A DNA stretch of 64,000 nucleotides, taken from Stomorhina lunata. Taxonomy: Eukaryota; Arthropoda; Insecta; Diptera; Rhiniidae. The stretch spans positions 43,175,080 to 43,239,079 of the forward strand of contig OW121741.1 of assembly GCA_933228675.1 (NCBI GenBank). Direction: 5' to 3'. Numbering within the stretch: position 1 is the stretch's first letter; each line of letters opens with the position of its first letter. The position numbers and the translations under genes were made by a program. Positions 1-13,093 of the stretch are shown here, piece by piece. The notes under the pieces are model-generated. The model had not been told where the DNA came from and made no database searches. It saw only the letters and a list, made by a program, of their open reading frames with translations.

Positions 1-530
1 TTTGCGTTTTTTTGGCATGATTCTTTTTTGCCTTATAAGTCATTTTTAAAAAGACGGAAAAAATTCTGTTAAATTGCTGATAAATTTCTAAATCAACTAG
101 AAGAAAAAGAAAATAATTACGTAAACTTTATAACAAAGGAAAGCTCTTCAAAGTTTGTGTATCGAAAAAAAACCTGAAAATTATTTTTTTTTTAAGTTTT
201 TTTTTTATGTTTTTGAAAAATTTTTTCAAAAGACTTAATTGTTTTTTAAGATTTTTTGAAAGATTAGGCTTCAGGGATGCGTGTAAACTATATTTTGACA
301 TAATTTTGGACATGCGCTCTATAACTAGCAGTGGTAGTAGATCAGCAATTTTTGGAAAAAATTTGAATTATTTGTAATTGTAAAAAACTCTGATTATGGA
401 TTTGAAAACTTTTCTTAATTAAAGGTTTTAATTCGTAAGGTCTGAGCAAAAATCTGATAGAGCCCGGCCAATAAGATGTTTTCAAAAATGTAAAAATCTT
501 TCTGATCGGTTTGGATATTTTTGTTGGATA
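1..530. other. AT-rich intergenic/intronic DNA, nothing recognised
   Basis: Long A and T runs without a coding pattern. The short open frame at 128-313 is a lysine/phenylalanine-rich product of homopolymer tracts and is not supported as a gene. Confidence 0.6.
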
Positions 531-1317
531 TTTTTATACCCTTCACCACCATAGGTGGAAAGGGATTATAAGTTTGTGCTGATGTTTGTAACGCATAGAA
601 ATATTTGTCTTAGACCCATCTTTTAGTATACCAATAGGCTTAGAATCACTTTCTGAGTCGATTTAGCGATGTCCGTCCGTCTGGCTGGCTGGCTGGACCC
701 CCATGTAAACCTTGTAATCAAACTACAGGTCGCAATTCTAAAGATAATTTGATGAAATTTGGCACAGATAATGGGACCATGGCTATTGAAATTCGTCAAA
801 ATCGGTCCATTATTTATGGTACCTCCCATAGGTCCCACTTCCCGGAATTGATATATTGGCCACAAAAATCAATATTTTTTCATGAAATTTAAAACAAATA
901 CTGCTTATGTAAACTTAAATCACTGTACCAAATTTCGTTAAAATCAGTCCACATTTGACCATAGCTCCCATATAAACTTTTCTTTAAAAACGCATTAAAT
1001 GAGACAAAAATCACTAAAACGCTCATAAATCTGAAGATAATGGGAATTTTAAGTTTATTTGTTGCATACATAATTTTTTTAACAACTGTAATCAATTTGC
1101 CAAATTTCGAGATAATCGGTCCACATTTGACACTAGGTCTCATTTAAGTCCAAATGACGGAAACAACTTAAATATATAAGATTTGAGAAAATGTTTGTAT
1201 GATGGCAAAATTTAGCAAATATTTGTCTTTATACAGGAAAAGGAACACCTTTGACCTTAGTGGTGAAGGGTATCGTATGGTCGGGCTTGACCGACTTTAG
1301 CACTTTCTTACTTGTTT
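531..1317 (-). mobile_element. Dispersed repeat R, copy 1
   Basis: One end carries 'tacccttcaccaccatagg', the other the reverse complement of 'agtaagaaagtgctatagtc' followed by the 'ggtcaagcccgacc' motif. Inside is a (GTCC/TGGC)n-rich patch and several phrases repeated in the other copies. The same roughly 700-790 bp unit recurs near 14.2, 16.2, 23.3, 26.8, 35.6, 39.6, 39.9 and 56.2 kb in both orientations. It has no long ORF, so it is a non-autonomous element of unknown class. Orientation + is defined here as starting with the 'agtaagaaagtgc' end. Confidence 0.8.
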
Positions 1318-2235
1318 TTTGTGTAAATTTGTGTATATTAACTCGTCGGGCTATACTTTATTTGTAACGTCAATGAGGAGGGCCGAACAATATTTCTTAT
1401 CTTTAAACGTTTTTCTAACTACATTTACAAGCCTATGGGTTTGCTCTGAATCCAAATTAATGGTCAGAAATCTGATCTTTACCAGGCTTGACTATCATAG
1501 TTATCAAACTGATCTTCCACCCTAACGTGTAGTACTGGCGACGATCATGGGGGTAGTTTTAAAATTATCTTAATGTTGATTTTGTCCATACCTAGAGCTT
1601 TCTTTAAAACAATTATTTTTTCGATTTCGTATTTGACTGTATTTGACATTTTTTAGATGGGTTACACAAAGTTTTCCTTTCTTGCCTTACATTTGGTATA
1701 TGTTTGACCTGTTATAAGATCTTTTCGGGCTGATCGCCAAAAGAATAAATCTGATGCAGAATTGCATCAAGTTCTTCCAGGAAGGTTTCTTCTTCTTCCT
1801 TTATCCTTGACTCCCATTGGAGCATAGGGCCTCAAGGAAGGTTTCCAGTGACATATTGTTTTTGGTTTCTTGTAATACAGCTGTCTATTACACTTTTTTT
1901 TGGCCTACTTGCGACATTGGGTGAATAAGTTTGGTTTCTTCCCAGCTGTTGATTTGTAGTGGTTGTGATTCATTTGAGTTTATAGTGATCTAGGATCTTA
2001 CTTTATAGTGATCTAGGATCTTATTTACTCTGATGTCGATGAAATCGATCAGTTGTCTAGTAGGTCGTCTCTCCACTTGAAGCTATGTTTAACCTTATTT
2101 TAGAAAATTGTGTCAAATATGGCTCTTCAGGCTGATGAGCTGAGATCCCTTGAATGTATATTTAGCGTTGCAGTCACCTGATGCCAGAAAACGTGAACCT
2201 AATAATTAAAGTATATAAATTGACTTTGGCTATTA
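1318..2235. other. Unassigned sequence, possible decayed retroelement
   Basis: No ORF of note and no terminal repeats. The stretch around 1790-1860 looks less AT-rich and LINE-like in texture, but no domain can be read. Treat as unidentified. Confidence 0.3.
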
Positions 2236-2649
2236 CACAGGGCAACAGCAAAAATGTGCTCGAGTAACCACTATATACATTGATTTAGTACAAAAATGGT
2301 AAAATTTTTAAATTCTATGGCAAGATTTTTTTTTAAATATTTTTTTTTTAATTGCAATTTTTTTTAGACGTTTCTTCAAATAATTAATGATAACTCAAAA
2401 ACTACTAGTCCGATATTATTAAAATAAAGTAAGAAAAATTAAGATCGGATCAATAGTATTGGAGTTATAATAAAAAACTTAATAAAAAAATATATTTTTT
2501 ACATGAAAATGGCAAAAATTTTCGTTTTAAAAAATCATGTAAAATCGAAATCGGCAAAAAACTTCCAGATTTATTATTTTATCGCATAGCGACATATAAT
2601 AGCAACAAAATGAGATATCGACCATAAAAATCGATTGATTTTTTTAGAA
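2236..2649 (+). repeat. Left inverted arm of giant foldback
   Basis: Reverse-complementary to 8223-8703 with small indels. It contains 'gagatatcgaccataaaaat' next to the array border. Confidence 0.8.
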
Positions 2650-5600
2650 TTTAAAAATTTTCTTTAGAAATTTTTTCATATAGAAAATTTTTTTTTCATA
2701 TGAAAAAATTTCTATAGAAAATTTTTCTATATGAAAAAATTTCTATAGAAAATTTTTCTATATGAAAAAATTTCTATAGAAAATTTTTCTATATGAAAAA
2801 ATTTCTATAGAAAATTTTTCTATATGAAAAAATTTCTATAGAAAATTTTTCTATATGAAAAAATTTCTATAGAAAATTTTTCTATATGAAAAAAATTCTA
2901 TAGAAAATTTTTCTATATTGAAAAATTTCTATAGAAAATTTTTCTATATGAAACAATTTCTATAGAAAATTTTCCTATATGAAAAAATTTCTATAGAAAA
3001 TTTTTCTATATGAAAAAATTTCTATAGAAAATTTTTCTATATGAAAAAATTTCTATAGAAAATTTTTCTATATGAAAAAATTTCTATAGAAAATTTTTCT
3101 ATATGAAAAAATTTCTATAGAAAATTTTTCTATATGAAAAAATTTCTATAGAAAATTTTTCTATATGAAAAAATTTCTATAGAAAATTTTTCTATATGAA
3201 AAAATTTCTATAGAAAATTTTTCTATATGAAAAAATTTCTATAGAAAATTTTTCTATATGAAAAAATTTCTATAGAAAATTTTTCTATATGAAAGAATTT
3301 CTATAGAAAATTTTTCTATATGAAAAAATTTCTATAGAAAATTTTTCTATATGAAAAAATTTCTATAGAAAATTTTTCTATATGAAAAAATTTCTATAGA
3401 AAATTTTTCTATATGAAAAAATTTCTATAGAAAATTTTTCTATATGAAAAAATTTCTATAGAAAATTTTTCTATATGAAAAAATTTCTATAGAAAATTTT
3501 TCTATATGAAAAAATTTCTTTAGAAAATTTTTCTATATTGAAAAATTTCTATAGAAAATTTTTCTATATAAAACAATTTCTATAGAAAATTTTTCTATAC
3601 GAAAAAATTTCTATAGAAAATTTTTCTATATGAAAAAATTTCTATAGAAAATTTTTCTATATGAAAGAATTTCTATAGAAAATTTTTCTATATGAAAGAA
3701 TTTCTATAGAAAATTTTTCAATTCAGAAAATTTTTCTATATGAAAGAATTTCTATAGAAAATTTTTCTATATGAAAGAATTTCTATAGAAAATTTTTCTA
3801 TATGAAAAAATTTCTATAGAAAATTTTTCTGTATAAAAAAATTTCTATAGAAAATTTTTTTATATAAAAAATTTCTATAGAAAATTTTTTTATATAAAAA
3901 AATTTCTATAGAAAATTTTTTTATATAAAAAAATTTCTATAGAAAATTTTTCTATATGAAAAAATTTCTATAGAAAATCTTTCTATATAAAAAAATTTCT
4001 ATAGAAAATTTTTCTATATAAAAAAATTTCTATAGAAAATTTTTCTATATAAAAAAATTTCTATAGAAAATTTTTCTATATAAAAAAATTTCTATAGAAA
4101 ATTTTTCTATGTAAAAAAATTTCTATAGAAAATTTTTTTGTATAAAAAATTTCTATAGAAAATTTTTTTATATAAAAAAATTTCTATAGAAAATTTTTTT
4201 ATATAAAAAAATTTCTATAGAAAATTTTTCTATATGAAAAAATTTCTATTGAAAATTTGTCTATATAAAAAAATTTCTATAGAAAATTTTTCTATATAAA
4301 AAAAATTCTATAGAAAATATTTCTATATGAAAACATTTCTATAGAAAATTTTTCTATATGAAAAAATTTCTATAGAAAATTTTTCTATATGAAAAAATTT
4401 CTATAGAAAATTTTTCTATATGAAAAAATTTTTATATGAAAAAATATCTATAGAAAATTTTTCTATATGAAAAAATTTCTATAGAAAATTTTTCTATATG
4501 AAAAAATTTCTATAGAAAATTTTTCTATATGAAAAAATTTCTTTAGAAAATTTTTCTATATTGAAAAATTTCTATAGAAAATTTTTCTATATGAAACAAT
4601 TTCTATAGAAAATTTTTCTATACGAAAAAATTTCTATAGAAAATTTTTCTATATGAAAAAATTTCTATAGAAAATTTTTCTATATGAAAGAATTTCTATA
4701 GAAAATTTTTCAATTCAGAAAATTTTTCTATATGAAAGAATTTCTATAGAAAATTTTTCTATATGAAAGAATTTCTATAGAAAATTTTTCTATATGAAAA
4801 AATTTCTATAGAAAATTTTTCTGTATAAAAAAATTTCTATAGAAAATTTTTTTATATAAAAAATTTCTATAGAAAATTTTTTTATATAAAAAAATTTCTA
4901 TAGAAAATTTTTTTATATAAAAAAATTTCTATAGAAAATTTTTTTATATAAAAAAATTTCTATAGAAAATTTTTCTATATGAAAAAATTTCTATAGAAAA
5001 TCTTTCTATATAAAAAAATTTCTATAGAAAATTTTTCTATATAAAAAAATTTCTATAGAAAATTTTTCTATATAAAAAAATTTCTATAGAAAATTTTTCT
5101 ATATAAAAAAATTTCTATAGAAAATTTTTTTGTATAAAAAATTTCTATAGAAAATTTTTTTATATAAAAAAATTTCTATAGAAAATTTTTTTATATAAAA
5201 AAATTTCTATAGAAAATTTTTCTATATGAAAAAATTTCTATAGAAAATCTTTCTATATAAAAAAATTTCTATAGAAAATTTTTCTATATAAAAAAATTTC
5301 TATAGAAAATTTGTCTATATAAAAAAATTTCTATAGAAAATTTTTCTATATAAAAAAAATTCTATAGAAAATTTTTCTATATGAAAAAATTTCTATAGAA
5401 AATTTTTCTATATGAAAAAATTTCTATAGAAAATTTTTCTATATGAAAAAATTTCTATAGAAAATTTTTCTATATGAAAAAATTTCTATAGAAAAATTTT
5501 CTATATTGAAAAATTTCTATAGAAAATTTTTCTATATGAAAAAATTTCTATAGAAATTTTTTCATATAGAAAAATTTTCTATAGAAATTTTTTCATATAG

Positions 5601-8222
5601 AAAAATTTCTATAGAAAATTTTTCTATATGAAAAAATTTCTATAAAAAATTTTTCTATATGAAAAAATTTCTATAGAAAATTTTTCTATATGAAAAAATT
5701 TCTACAGAAAATTTTTCTATATGAAAAAATTTCTATAGAAAATTTTTCTATATGAAAAAATTTCTATAGAAAATTTTTTTGTATAAAAAATTTCTATAGA
5801 AAATTTTTCTATATGAAAAAATTTCTATAAAAAATTTTTCTATATGAAAAAATTTCTATAGAAAATTTTTCTATATGAAAAAATTTCTACAGAAAATTTT
5901 TCTATATGAAAAAATTTCTATAGAAAATTTTTCTATATAAAAAAATTTCTATAGAAAATTTTTTTGTATAAAAAATTTCTATAGAAAATTTTTTTATATA
6001 AAAAAATTTCTATAGAAAATTTTTTTATATAAAAAAATTTCTATAGAAAATTTTTCTATATGAAAAAATTTCTATAGAAAATTTGTCTATATAAAAAAAT
6101 TTCTATAGAAAATTTTTCTATATAAAAAAAATTCTATAGAAAATATTTCTATATGAAAAAATTTCTATAGAAAATTTTTCTATATGAAAAAATTTCTATA
6201 GAAAATTTTTCTATATGAAAAAATTTCTATAGAAAATTTTTCTATATGAAAAAATTTTTATATGAAAAAATTTCTATAGAACATTTTTCTATATGAAAAA
6301 ATTTCTATAGAAAATTTTTCTATATGAAAAAATTTCTATAGAAAATTTTTCTATATGAAAAAATTTCTTTAGAAAATTTTTCTATATTGAAAAATTTCTA
6401 TAGAAAATTTTTCTATATGAAACAATTTCTATAGAAAATTTTTCTATACGAAAAAATTTCTATAGAAAATTTTTCTATATGAAAAAATTTCTATAGAAAA
6501 TTTTTCTATATGAAAGAATTTCTAAAGAAAATTTTTCTATATGAAAGAATTTCTATAGAAAATTTTTCAATTCAGAAAATTTTTCTATATGAAAGAATTT
6601 CTATAGAAAATTTTTCTATATGAAAGAATTTCTATAGAAAATTTTTCTATATGAAAAAATTTCTATAGAAAATTTTTCTGTATAAAAAAATTTCTATAGA
6701 AAATTTTTTTATATAAAAAATTTCTATAGAAAATTTTTTTATATAAAAAAATTTCTATAGAAAATTTTTTTATATAAAAAAATTTCTATAGAAAATTTTT
6801 CTATATGAAAAAATTTCTATAGAAAATCTTTCTATATAAAAAAATTTCTATAGAAAATTTTTCTATATAAAAAAATTTCTATAGAAAATTTTTCTATATA
6901 AAAAAATTTCTATAGAAAATTTTTCTATATAAAAAAATTTCTATAGAAAATTTTTTTGTATAAAAAATTTCTATAGAAAATTTTTTTATATAAAAAAATT
7001 TCAATAGAAAATTTTTTTATATAAAAAAATTTCTATAGAAAATTTTTCTATATGAAAAAATTTCTATAGAAAATCTTTCTATATAAAAAAATTTCTATAG
7101 AAAATTTTTCTATATAAAAAAATTTCTATAGAAAATTTGTCTATATAAAAAAATTTCTATAGAAAATTTTTCTATATAAAAAAAATTCTATAGAAAATTT
7201 TTCTATATGAAAAAATTTCTATAGAAAATTTTTCTATATGAAAAAATTTCTATAGAAAATTTTTCTATATGAAAAAATTTCTATAGAAAAATTTTCTATA
7301 TTGAAAAATTTCTATAGAAAATTTTTCTATATGAAAAAATTTCTATAGAAATTTTTTCATATAGAAAAATTTTCTATAGAAATTTTTTCATATAGAAAAA
7401 TTTCTATAGAAAATTTTTCTATATGAAAAAATTTCTATAAAAAATTTTTCTATATGAAAAAATTTCTATAGAAAATTTTTCTATATGAAAAAATTTCTAC
7501 AGAAAATTTTTCTATATGAAAAAATTTCTATAGAAAATTTTTCTATATGAAAAAATTTCTATAGAAAATTTTTCTATATGAAAAAATTTCTATAGAAAAT
7601 TTTTCTATATGAAAAAATTTCTATAGAAAATTTTTCTATATGAAAAAATTTCTATAGAAAATTTTTCTATATGAAAAAATTTCTATAGAAAATTTTTCTA
7701 TATGAAAAAATTTCTATAGAAAATTTTTCTATATGAAAAAATTTCTATAGAAAATTTTTCTATATGAAAAAATTTCTATAGAAAATTTTTCTATATGAAA
7801 AAATTTCTATAGAAAATTTTTCTATATGAAAAAATTTCTATAGAAAATTTTTCTATATGAAAAAATTTCTATAGAAAATTTTTCTATATGAAAAAATTTC
7901 TATAGAAAATTTTTCTATATGAAAAAATTTCTATAGAAAATTTTTCTATATGAAAAAATTTCTATAGAAAATTTTTCTATATGAAAAAATTTCTATAGAA
8001 AATTTTTCTATATGAAAAAATTTCTATAGAAAATTTTTCTATATGAAAAAATTTCTATAGAAAATTTTTCTATATGAAAAAATTTCTATAGAAAATTTTT
8101 CTATATGAAAAAATTTCTATACAAAATTTTTCTATATGAAAAAATTTCTATAGAAAATTTTTCTATATGAAAAAATTTTTATAAAAAATTTTTCTATATG
8201 AAAAAATTTCTATAGAAAATTT
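2650..8222. repeat. 31-bp AT-rich tandem satellite, about 180 copies
   Basis: The unit is 31 bp and made of two half-motifs, 'atttctatagaaaat' and 'ttttctatatgaaaaa'. The first contains the perfect palindrome TTTCTATAGAAA. Variants (tataaaaaaa, gtataaaaaa, tattgaaaaa, tacgaaaaaa) are not scattered but recur in the same order. A marker variant 'ttcaattcagaaaattttt' recurs near 3718, 4710 and 6568, so blocks of about 1 kb or more (32 units for the first interval) have been duplicated as higher-order repeats. Runs of near-identical units at 2700-3520 and 7560-8160 suggest recent homogenisation. Confidence 0.95.
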
Positions 8223-8703
8223 TTTAAATTCGAAAAAAAATCAATCGATTTTTATGGTCGATATCTCATTTTGTTGCTATTATATGTCGCTATGCGATAA
8301 AATAATAAATCTGCAAGTTTTTTGCCGTTTTCGATTATTCATGATTTTTTTAAAGCGAAAATTTTTTGCCATTTTTACGTAAAAAATATATTTTTTTCTT
8401 AAGTTTTTTATTATAACTCCGATATTATTAATCCGATTGAAACGCGATATATAGACGAATTAAAGGCTATGTAAATCTTAATTTTTCTGATTTTATTTTA
8501 ATAATATCGGACTAGTAGTTTTTGAGTTATCATTAATTATTTGAAGAAACATCTAAAAAAAAATTGCAATTTAAAAAAAAAAAATTAAAAAAATCATAGA
8601 ATTTAAAATTTTTACCATTTTTGTACAAAGGTAGTCATGATACATCAAAATTGTATAGTGGTTTTAAGAGCACATGAAATTTTGTTTATTTTGTTGTGCT
8701 GTG
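8223..8703 (-). repeat. Right inverted arm of giant foldback
   Basis: Reverse complement of the left arm, starting at 'aatcaatcgatttttatggt' and ending near 'ctgtg' at 8699-8703. Confidence 0.8.
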
Positions 8704-10185
8704 TTATTGATTGTGACCGCAAATGTATTTCAAACGACTTCAAGATCTGATCATGTAAAAGAGAAGTGTAACTTACATTAACATTTTATGGCAAAGCATT
8801 TGCTGTATCGTTAACTAAAACATTATTTACAAGTAATTAAACAATAATCAACAGGTAACAGTAGTCGATCATTTAAAATGTTACACGCCAACACGACAAG
8901 TATGATTCATGTGTTTCCAATTGCTTGCAACTGGAATTTAACATCTTAATAATGTGTTAGTAGTATTCCATTAACTTATCTCGCTTCCATCAAAATATAG
9001 CGCCGCTAGCGCTAACAGTCGTCAATGGGGCACTGCCAAAAAAAACTTCAATTGCTATAATTTTACGTATTTGCTTGTATGTTTTACTACTTATCTCTAG
9101 CACTACTTGGCGATAATGTCGGGAGAGATAGTGGAGAGCAAGCGGTGCTTGTATTTATTTAGTTATTAAAACTAGGAATGATGGACACAAAGCAAAACAG
9201 TCAAGTTATCTTCATTAGCCCGTTAACAACACACACTCTAGGCGTATAAGCAATTAAAACAAACAAACATACAATACAATACTCATACGTCACAGGGTAG
9301 AAATCTTCAAGATTCATATTGAATATAATTCGCGGTTTCGATTTATTTATTTGCATTTTTTTAACTCTGCTTTAGTAGTCGGTCAGTGCATGTTTAAAGT
9401 GCAAAGTGATCAGAAAAACGTTTAATCAGACAACGAACGGTCGGTCAAGAAACAATTTGTCATTTAAATTAATATTTTCAGAATTTGTTTTTAATCGTAG
9501 CAAAAGCAAATAAACTAAAACTGATAAATAATTCCAATAATTAGCAAAATTAAAAATAAAATCAAAATGATAATATTTATATTACAACTAAAACAAAACT
9601 CATGCATGTGCATGTTTTAAGCCTAACAACAAAAATCTTTAAGCGGCCGCAGAGACAACAAATAGAACTACAGCAGCAGCATCTTCAGTTTATCGTTCAG
9701 TTTATTGCCCAGTGATTTTTCGAGTGAATTTGACTTCACATCCGTGATTTTGTAATTGTTTTGAATTGAGTTTCTAGTGTCAAAAAACAACAAGTGTTAG
9801 AAACTCAAGTGTTTACACTTCATACTTAACATTTAATATTTTTTAAATTATTCCTCACTTTTGGGTTCTTCTATTGAAATTTGTAATTGTTTACATCCAA
9901 ACTTAAGAAAAAAAACAAACTGATAAACATTATTTATTTATTATCTACTATTTATATGACAGTAATTTTTTGTGAACTTTTCTTGTGCGTAAACATTGTT
10001 AAAGTGAAAATGGTAAATATTTATTGTCGCAGTCGTATAATATTTTGTATTTTACGCCGGAGTCGTTACAAATGTTTGCTCAATAACTGAGAACATAGCA
10101 ACTATAAGCAGTTTTTAAAAGGTTAATATTATTTTTGTTTATATTTTTATCTTAAATTTTTCACATCTTTTGCATTAAACACATA
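8704..10185 (+). promoter_or_regulatory. Repeat-poor island, possible promoter/5' leader
   Basis: This is the only sizeable stretch in the first 19 kb with higher complexity and no inverted or tandem structure. Around 9360-9800 it resembles a fly 5' untranslated leader: clusters of 'cagtttatcgttcagttta' (initiator-like TCAGTT at about 9690-9705), A/C-rich tracts, and 'gtgaaaatgg' at about 10003. No coding exon could be recognised, and the frames at 9887-10090 and 10574-10765 do not look like proteins. It could hold an upstream or alternative transcription start for the Mondo-like gene or another gene. This is speculative. Confidence 0.2.
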
Positions 10186-11360
10186 CGGTCTTATGTTAAA
10201 AAAAATCTTAAATATTGCTTAAAGAACACGTTAGTTACCAAATACTTTAAGGCTAACAAACGATTGTTAAAAAATAGTATCCAAAAACAGTTCTTTAACT
10301 AATGAATACGTCAAGTCAATTTTAAATGTTAATGCTGGCAACATCGTCATTCTCTCTTGTCTCTTTATAGCTAAATATACAAAACAACGAATAAAATATT
10401 CATTGTTTCCTCCGGGTATTCGAATTTCTAAATAATTTTTTGTGTGTTTTTAATATAAAATAACATTTTTCTTCTTTTCTTACTGTAAAATTATGTTTAT
10501 GTTATATAAAAGCATTAACTAAACACATTTATAATGCAGTAAAATAATAAATAGACAAATTTTTACTAAGAGTTTGAAACGATTATTTAAAAATCGAGTA
10601 ATTTTAACTCATGTTGAATATATATACATCACTATAATGTTTTTTGTAAATTTCATTGACCGATGTCTGTTTTTTGTTGAAAACACGAATTTTTTGTTAA
10701 AAATTAGAATTTGTATTATCAATTTCTTTGAAAAGTTTGGTTTTAGTATGAAATATGTAAAATAGAGTATGAAATATCATGGAAATTATCAGGTATGTGA
10801 TGGAAAACGATCGTTTTCAAATCGATCGTTTTCAGATATATTTTTGAGATAATTTTCGGTTATTTTCCCAAAAAATGCAAACCAAATGAAAGATAAAATA
10901 TCAGTCAAAAGGATTAAAGCCAAAATTTTCATTTTTTTTTGGGGGAAATAACCGAAAATTAGCTAAAAAATATGTCTAAAATCGATCGATTTGAAAACGA
11001 AAAATCTCCATCACATACCGGTATATTTCATAAATTCCCCACCCCCGAAACCTTTTAAACGATAAAAATAGCAAATTAGAAATAATATGATAACTAAATT
11101 TAGCTAAAATATTATTTTTTTATAAATAAGTCTGAAAACTTAAATATTTTCTTTAAAAGTTTTCGCAAAATATTATTTGTCAAAACAGTAAAATATTTAA
11201 CGTAGCTTTAAATTATGTAGACAGCTACTTTAAATTATTTGATGTTAACAAAAGATTAACATCGGTTTGTTAAGCTAACAATCATTTTAGGATAATACTT
11301 TAAGGAATTTTGCTTAACTTTAGTTTACCAATCGTTGTTAAATTTTTTTGCATAAGACCG
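10186..11360. mobile_element. TIR element (CGGTCTTATG ends)
   Basis: The left end 'cggtcttatgttaaaaaaaa' (10186) matches the reverse complement of the right end 'tttttttgcataagaccg' (to 11360). Similarity continues inward for about 100 bp with repeated 'taacaaacgattgttaa'-type words. TA dinucleotides flank both ends, which fits a mariner-type target. No transposase is present. A smaller MITE (10792-11019) sits inside. Confidence 0.6.
10792..11019. mobile_element. 228-bp MITE with GGTATGTGATGG termini
   Basis: The ends 'ggtatgtgatgg' and 'ccatcacatacc' are perfect inverted repeats. The inner arms are also complementary, with 'atcgatcgtttt' words and 'ataattttcggttatttt' on both sides. A second, diverged copy lies at about 58298-58490. 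Confidence 0.75.
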
Positions 11361-11363
11361 ATA

Positions 11364-12491
11364 GACAACAGCAGGCTACGGGCTACAACCTGTCAAAATA
11401 CATGCATAAATTTTTTAGAGTCGACACGGCTACATGACTACCGACCACCGTTGTAGCTGTAGCAAAATTAAACTATTTTCTATTTTTGTTGGCGACAATA
11501 AAATATTTAGTTGTTGTTGTTGTAACTGTGATATTATTGTTAAGTTCGCAGAAGTGACAGTCCTTGGTCGGAATCCTAAGATTTCCGAGTCGTTCCGGTA
11601 CGAAGAACCGACTGCCGTGGGAACGAAAGATTTAGTGCTGTCAACACCATATAATATTGAAATAAATGAGCGATTTACACCACTTGAATTTATTTACCAC
11701 AAATACAATGGGGAGAATTTATGTAAACAATTTACATACTTATAAAATATTTATATATTTAATGTATATAATAATATCTAATAAAATATTATGTAAAAAT
11801 TTATATTTATATAACTCTAAATCAATAGAAGTAAAATTTTAAAAAGTTATTTTTTTAACTGCGCAACGTGTGCTAGAGCTACGTAGTTCATGTTATATAA
11901 AAGCCCAGTATGTCCTTTATAAAATTCATTATATAAAAGAGCATACTTATATCTATATTGTTTTAAGATATACGAATTTTTATAAAAAAAAGTCGGTTGC
12001 AGAAATAAGTTTATAGTATATTAGCTCCTTATCCATTATAAAGAATATTATATAGAATATATACGAATATAAAAGATATTTTCAGTAGCTTTTGTTTGAT
12101 ACCAAAAAAGTTAATATCGGATATAAACTTCTAAAGTTATACCGTATTATTCTTGAAATTTAAAAAGCCCATAACTCTTAAACTATTAGAAATCACACCA
12201 AAATCTTTCTATAAATTTTTTTTGATATAGACATACTATCAGGTACAGGAAAACCGTTGATTTCGGAGGTTAATTAATAAAATGAATTTATGTCGTTTTT
12301 ATCAAAATTTAAATTGTTATTTTGTCCATCTTATAAACGCGATATTGGCACCACTCATAAACAGGTGTTTCGAAATGTAGCTGCCGTCTTAAATGTAGCT
12401 GCCGTCCCCAAAATAATTAAGTAGCTGACTACGAGGCTACGATTTCAGCCAACGACTTTTGTAGTCGGTGTTCGTGTAGCCTGCTGTCGTC
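11364..12491. mobile_element. TIR element (GACAACAGCAGGCTAC ends)
   Basis: The left end 'gacaacagcaggctac' (11364-11379) pairs with 'gtagcctgctgtcgtc' (12476-12491), one mismatch in 16. Further blocks 'ggctacatgactaccgac' and 'gtagctgactacgaggctac' also relate. There is no transposase ORF. The 103-codon frame 11434-11745 overlaps a dispersed repeat and is not supported as a gene. It abuts the preceding element almost directly (3 bp apart). Confidence 0.55.
11556..11632 (+). repeat. Dispersed repeat fragment shared with 60.08 kb
   Basis: A 75-bp stretch beginning 'cagtccttggtcggaatcc' recurs with few changes at 60087-60152, and both copies run to 'gtgggaacg'. In both places it lies in noncoding DNA. 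A (GTT)n run precedes this copy. Confidence 0.7.
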
Positions 12492-12607
12492 TGTGTGTTT
12501 AATGCGTTATTCGATTTTTGAATCTCTTCGATTTCGATGAAATTTTATGTTTGTATTTTCTAAGCTCATACAATTTTTAAAGTTCTTCAACCAATTAAAT
12601 TTAGCTT

Positions 12608-13090
12608 TTGTTCACTAGACTTAAATCCTATTGAACATCTCTGGGGAGTCCTAAAAAAATAACTTTAAGGCTTTAAAAATAAAAATAGCGACGAAATGTG
12701 TAAAAAATTCAGGAAGAGTGGTATTCACTTCTCGCCTAGCGTTTGCGCAAATCTTGTAGGCTCCATGCCGCGGAGGTGGCAAGAAGTGATAAAAATGAAA
12801 GGAGCTTCAACCATATATTAAAATAAAATATTGAAATATTTTGCCAAATAATTATATTTGGCAAAATGTAAAAAGTTCTTATTATTTTTTCCAGGCATTT
12901 TTTCAAAAAACCCAAATAATTTTAAAGATTTATACAGAGCTGCTGCTTGTTTTCATATTTTTAGGCAGTCCAATTGAATATGTTCAATTTAATGTAGTTA
13001 CTTTATTTTATTTATGTAAAACTAAGAAAAAAATTAAGAAAATATGCAATTTTTTACCCGTTCTTATTATTTTTTCCACCACTGTATATA
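12608..13090 (+). pseudogene. Tc1-like transposase 3' fragment
   Basis: The frame around 12613-12660 reads SLDLNPIEHLWGVLKK followed by a stop. This is the classic Tc1 C-terminal block with the second D (PDLNPIE context) and the catalytic E. A downstream frame ends in a CANLVGSMPRRWQEVIKMKG-like tail at about 12740-12815, as in Tc1 transposases. The likely outer terminus is near 13086, where the minus strand reads 'acagtggtggaaaaaataat', a Tc1-style CAGTG end. The 5' two thirds of the element, including the DNA-binding domain and first D, are missing. It is a dead fragment. Confidence 0.7.
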
Positions 13091-13093
13091 TTC

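Larger units (their letters stand above)
2236..8703. mobile_element. Giant foldback element with satellite core
   Basis: About 400-bp inverted arms (2236-2649 and 8223-8703) flank a 5.6-kb array of 31-bp units. The arms match over long stretches, for example 'tttattattttatcgcatag' at about 2570-2590 and its reverse complement at about 8295-8310. The outer ends read 'cacagggcaaca' on the left and the reverse complement of 'cacagcacaaca' on the right. No transposase is encoded. This layout, inverted arms around internal tandem repeats, is typical of Foldback-type elements. Exact termini are uncertain, because homology to another locus (13700-13880) continues past 8703 to about 8775. Confidence 0.8.

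Noticed and set aside
2650..8222. CRISPR-like array
   Set aside because: Units are contiguous without unique spacers, the context is eukaryotic, and it is enclosed by foldback arms.
11434..11745. 103-codon frame as a small gene
   Set aside because: Overlaps a dispersed repeat also found at 60.09 kb, where the frame is not kept; lies inside a TIR element.
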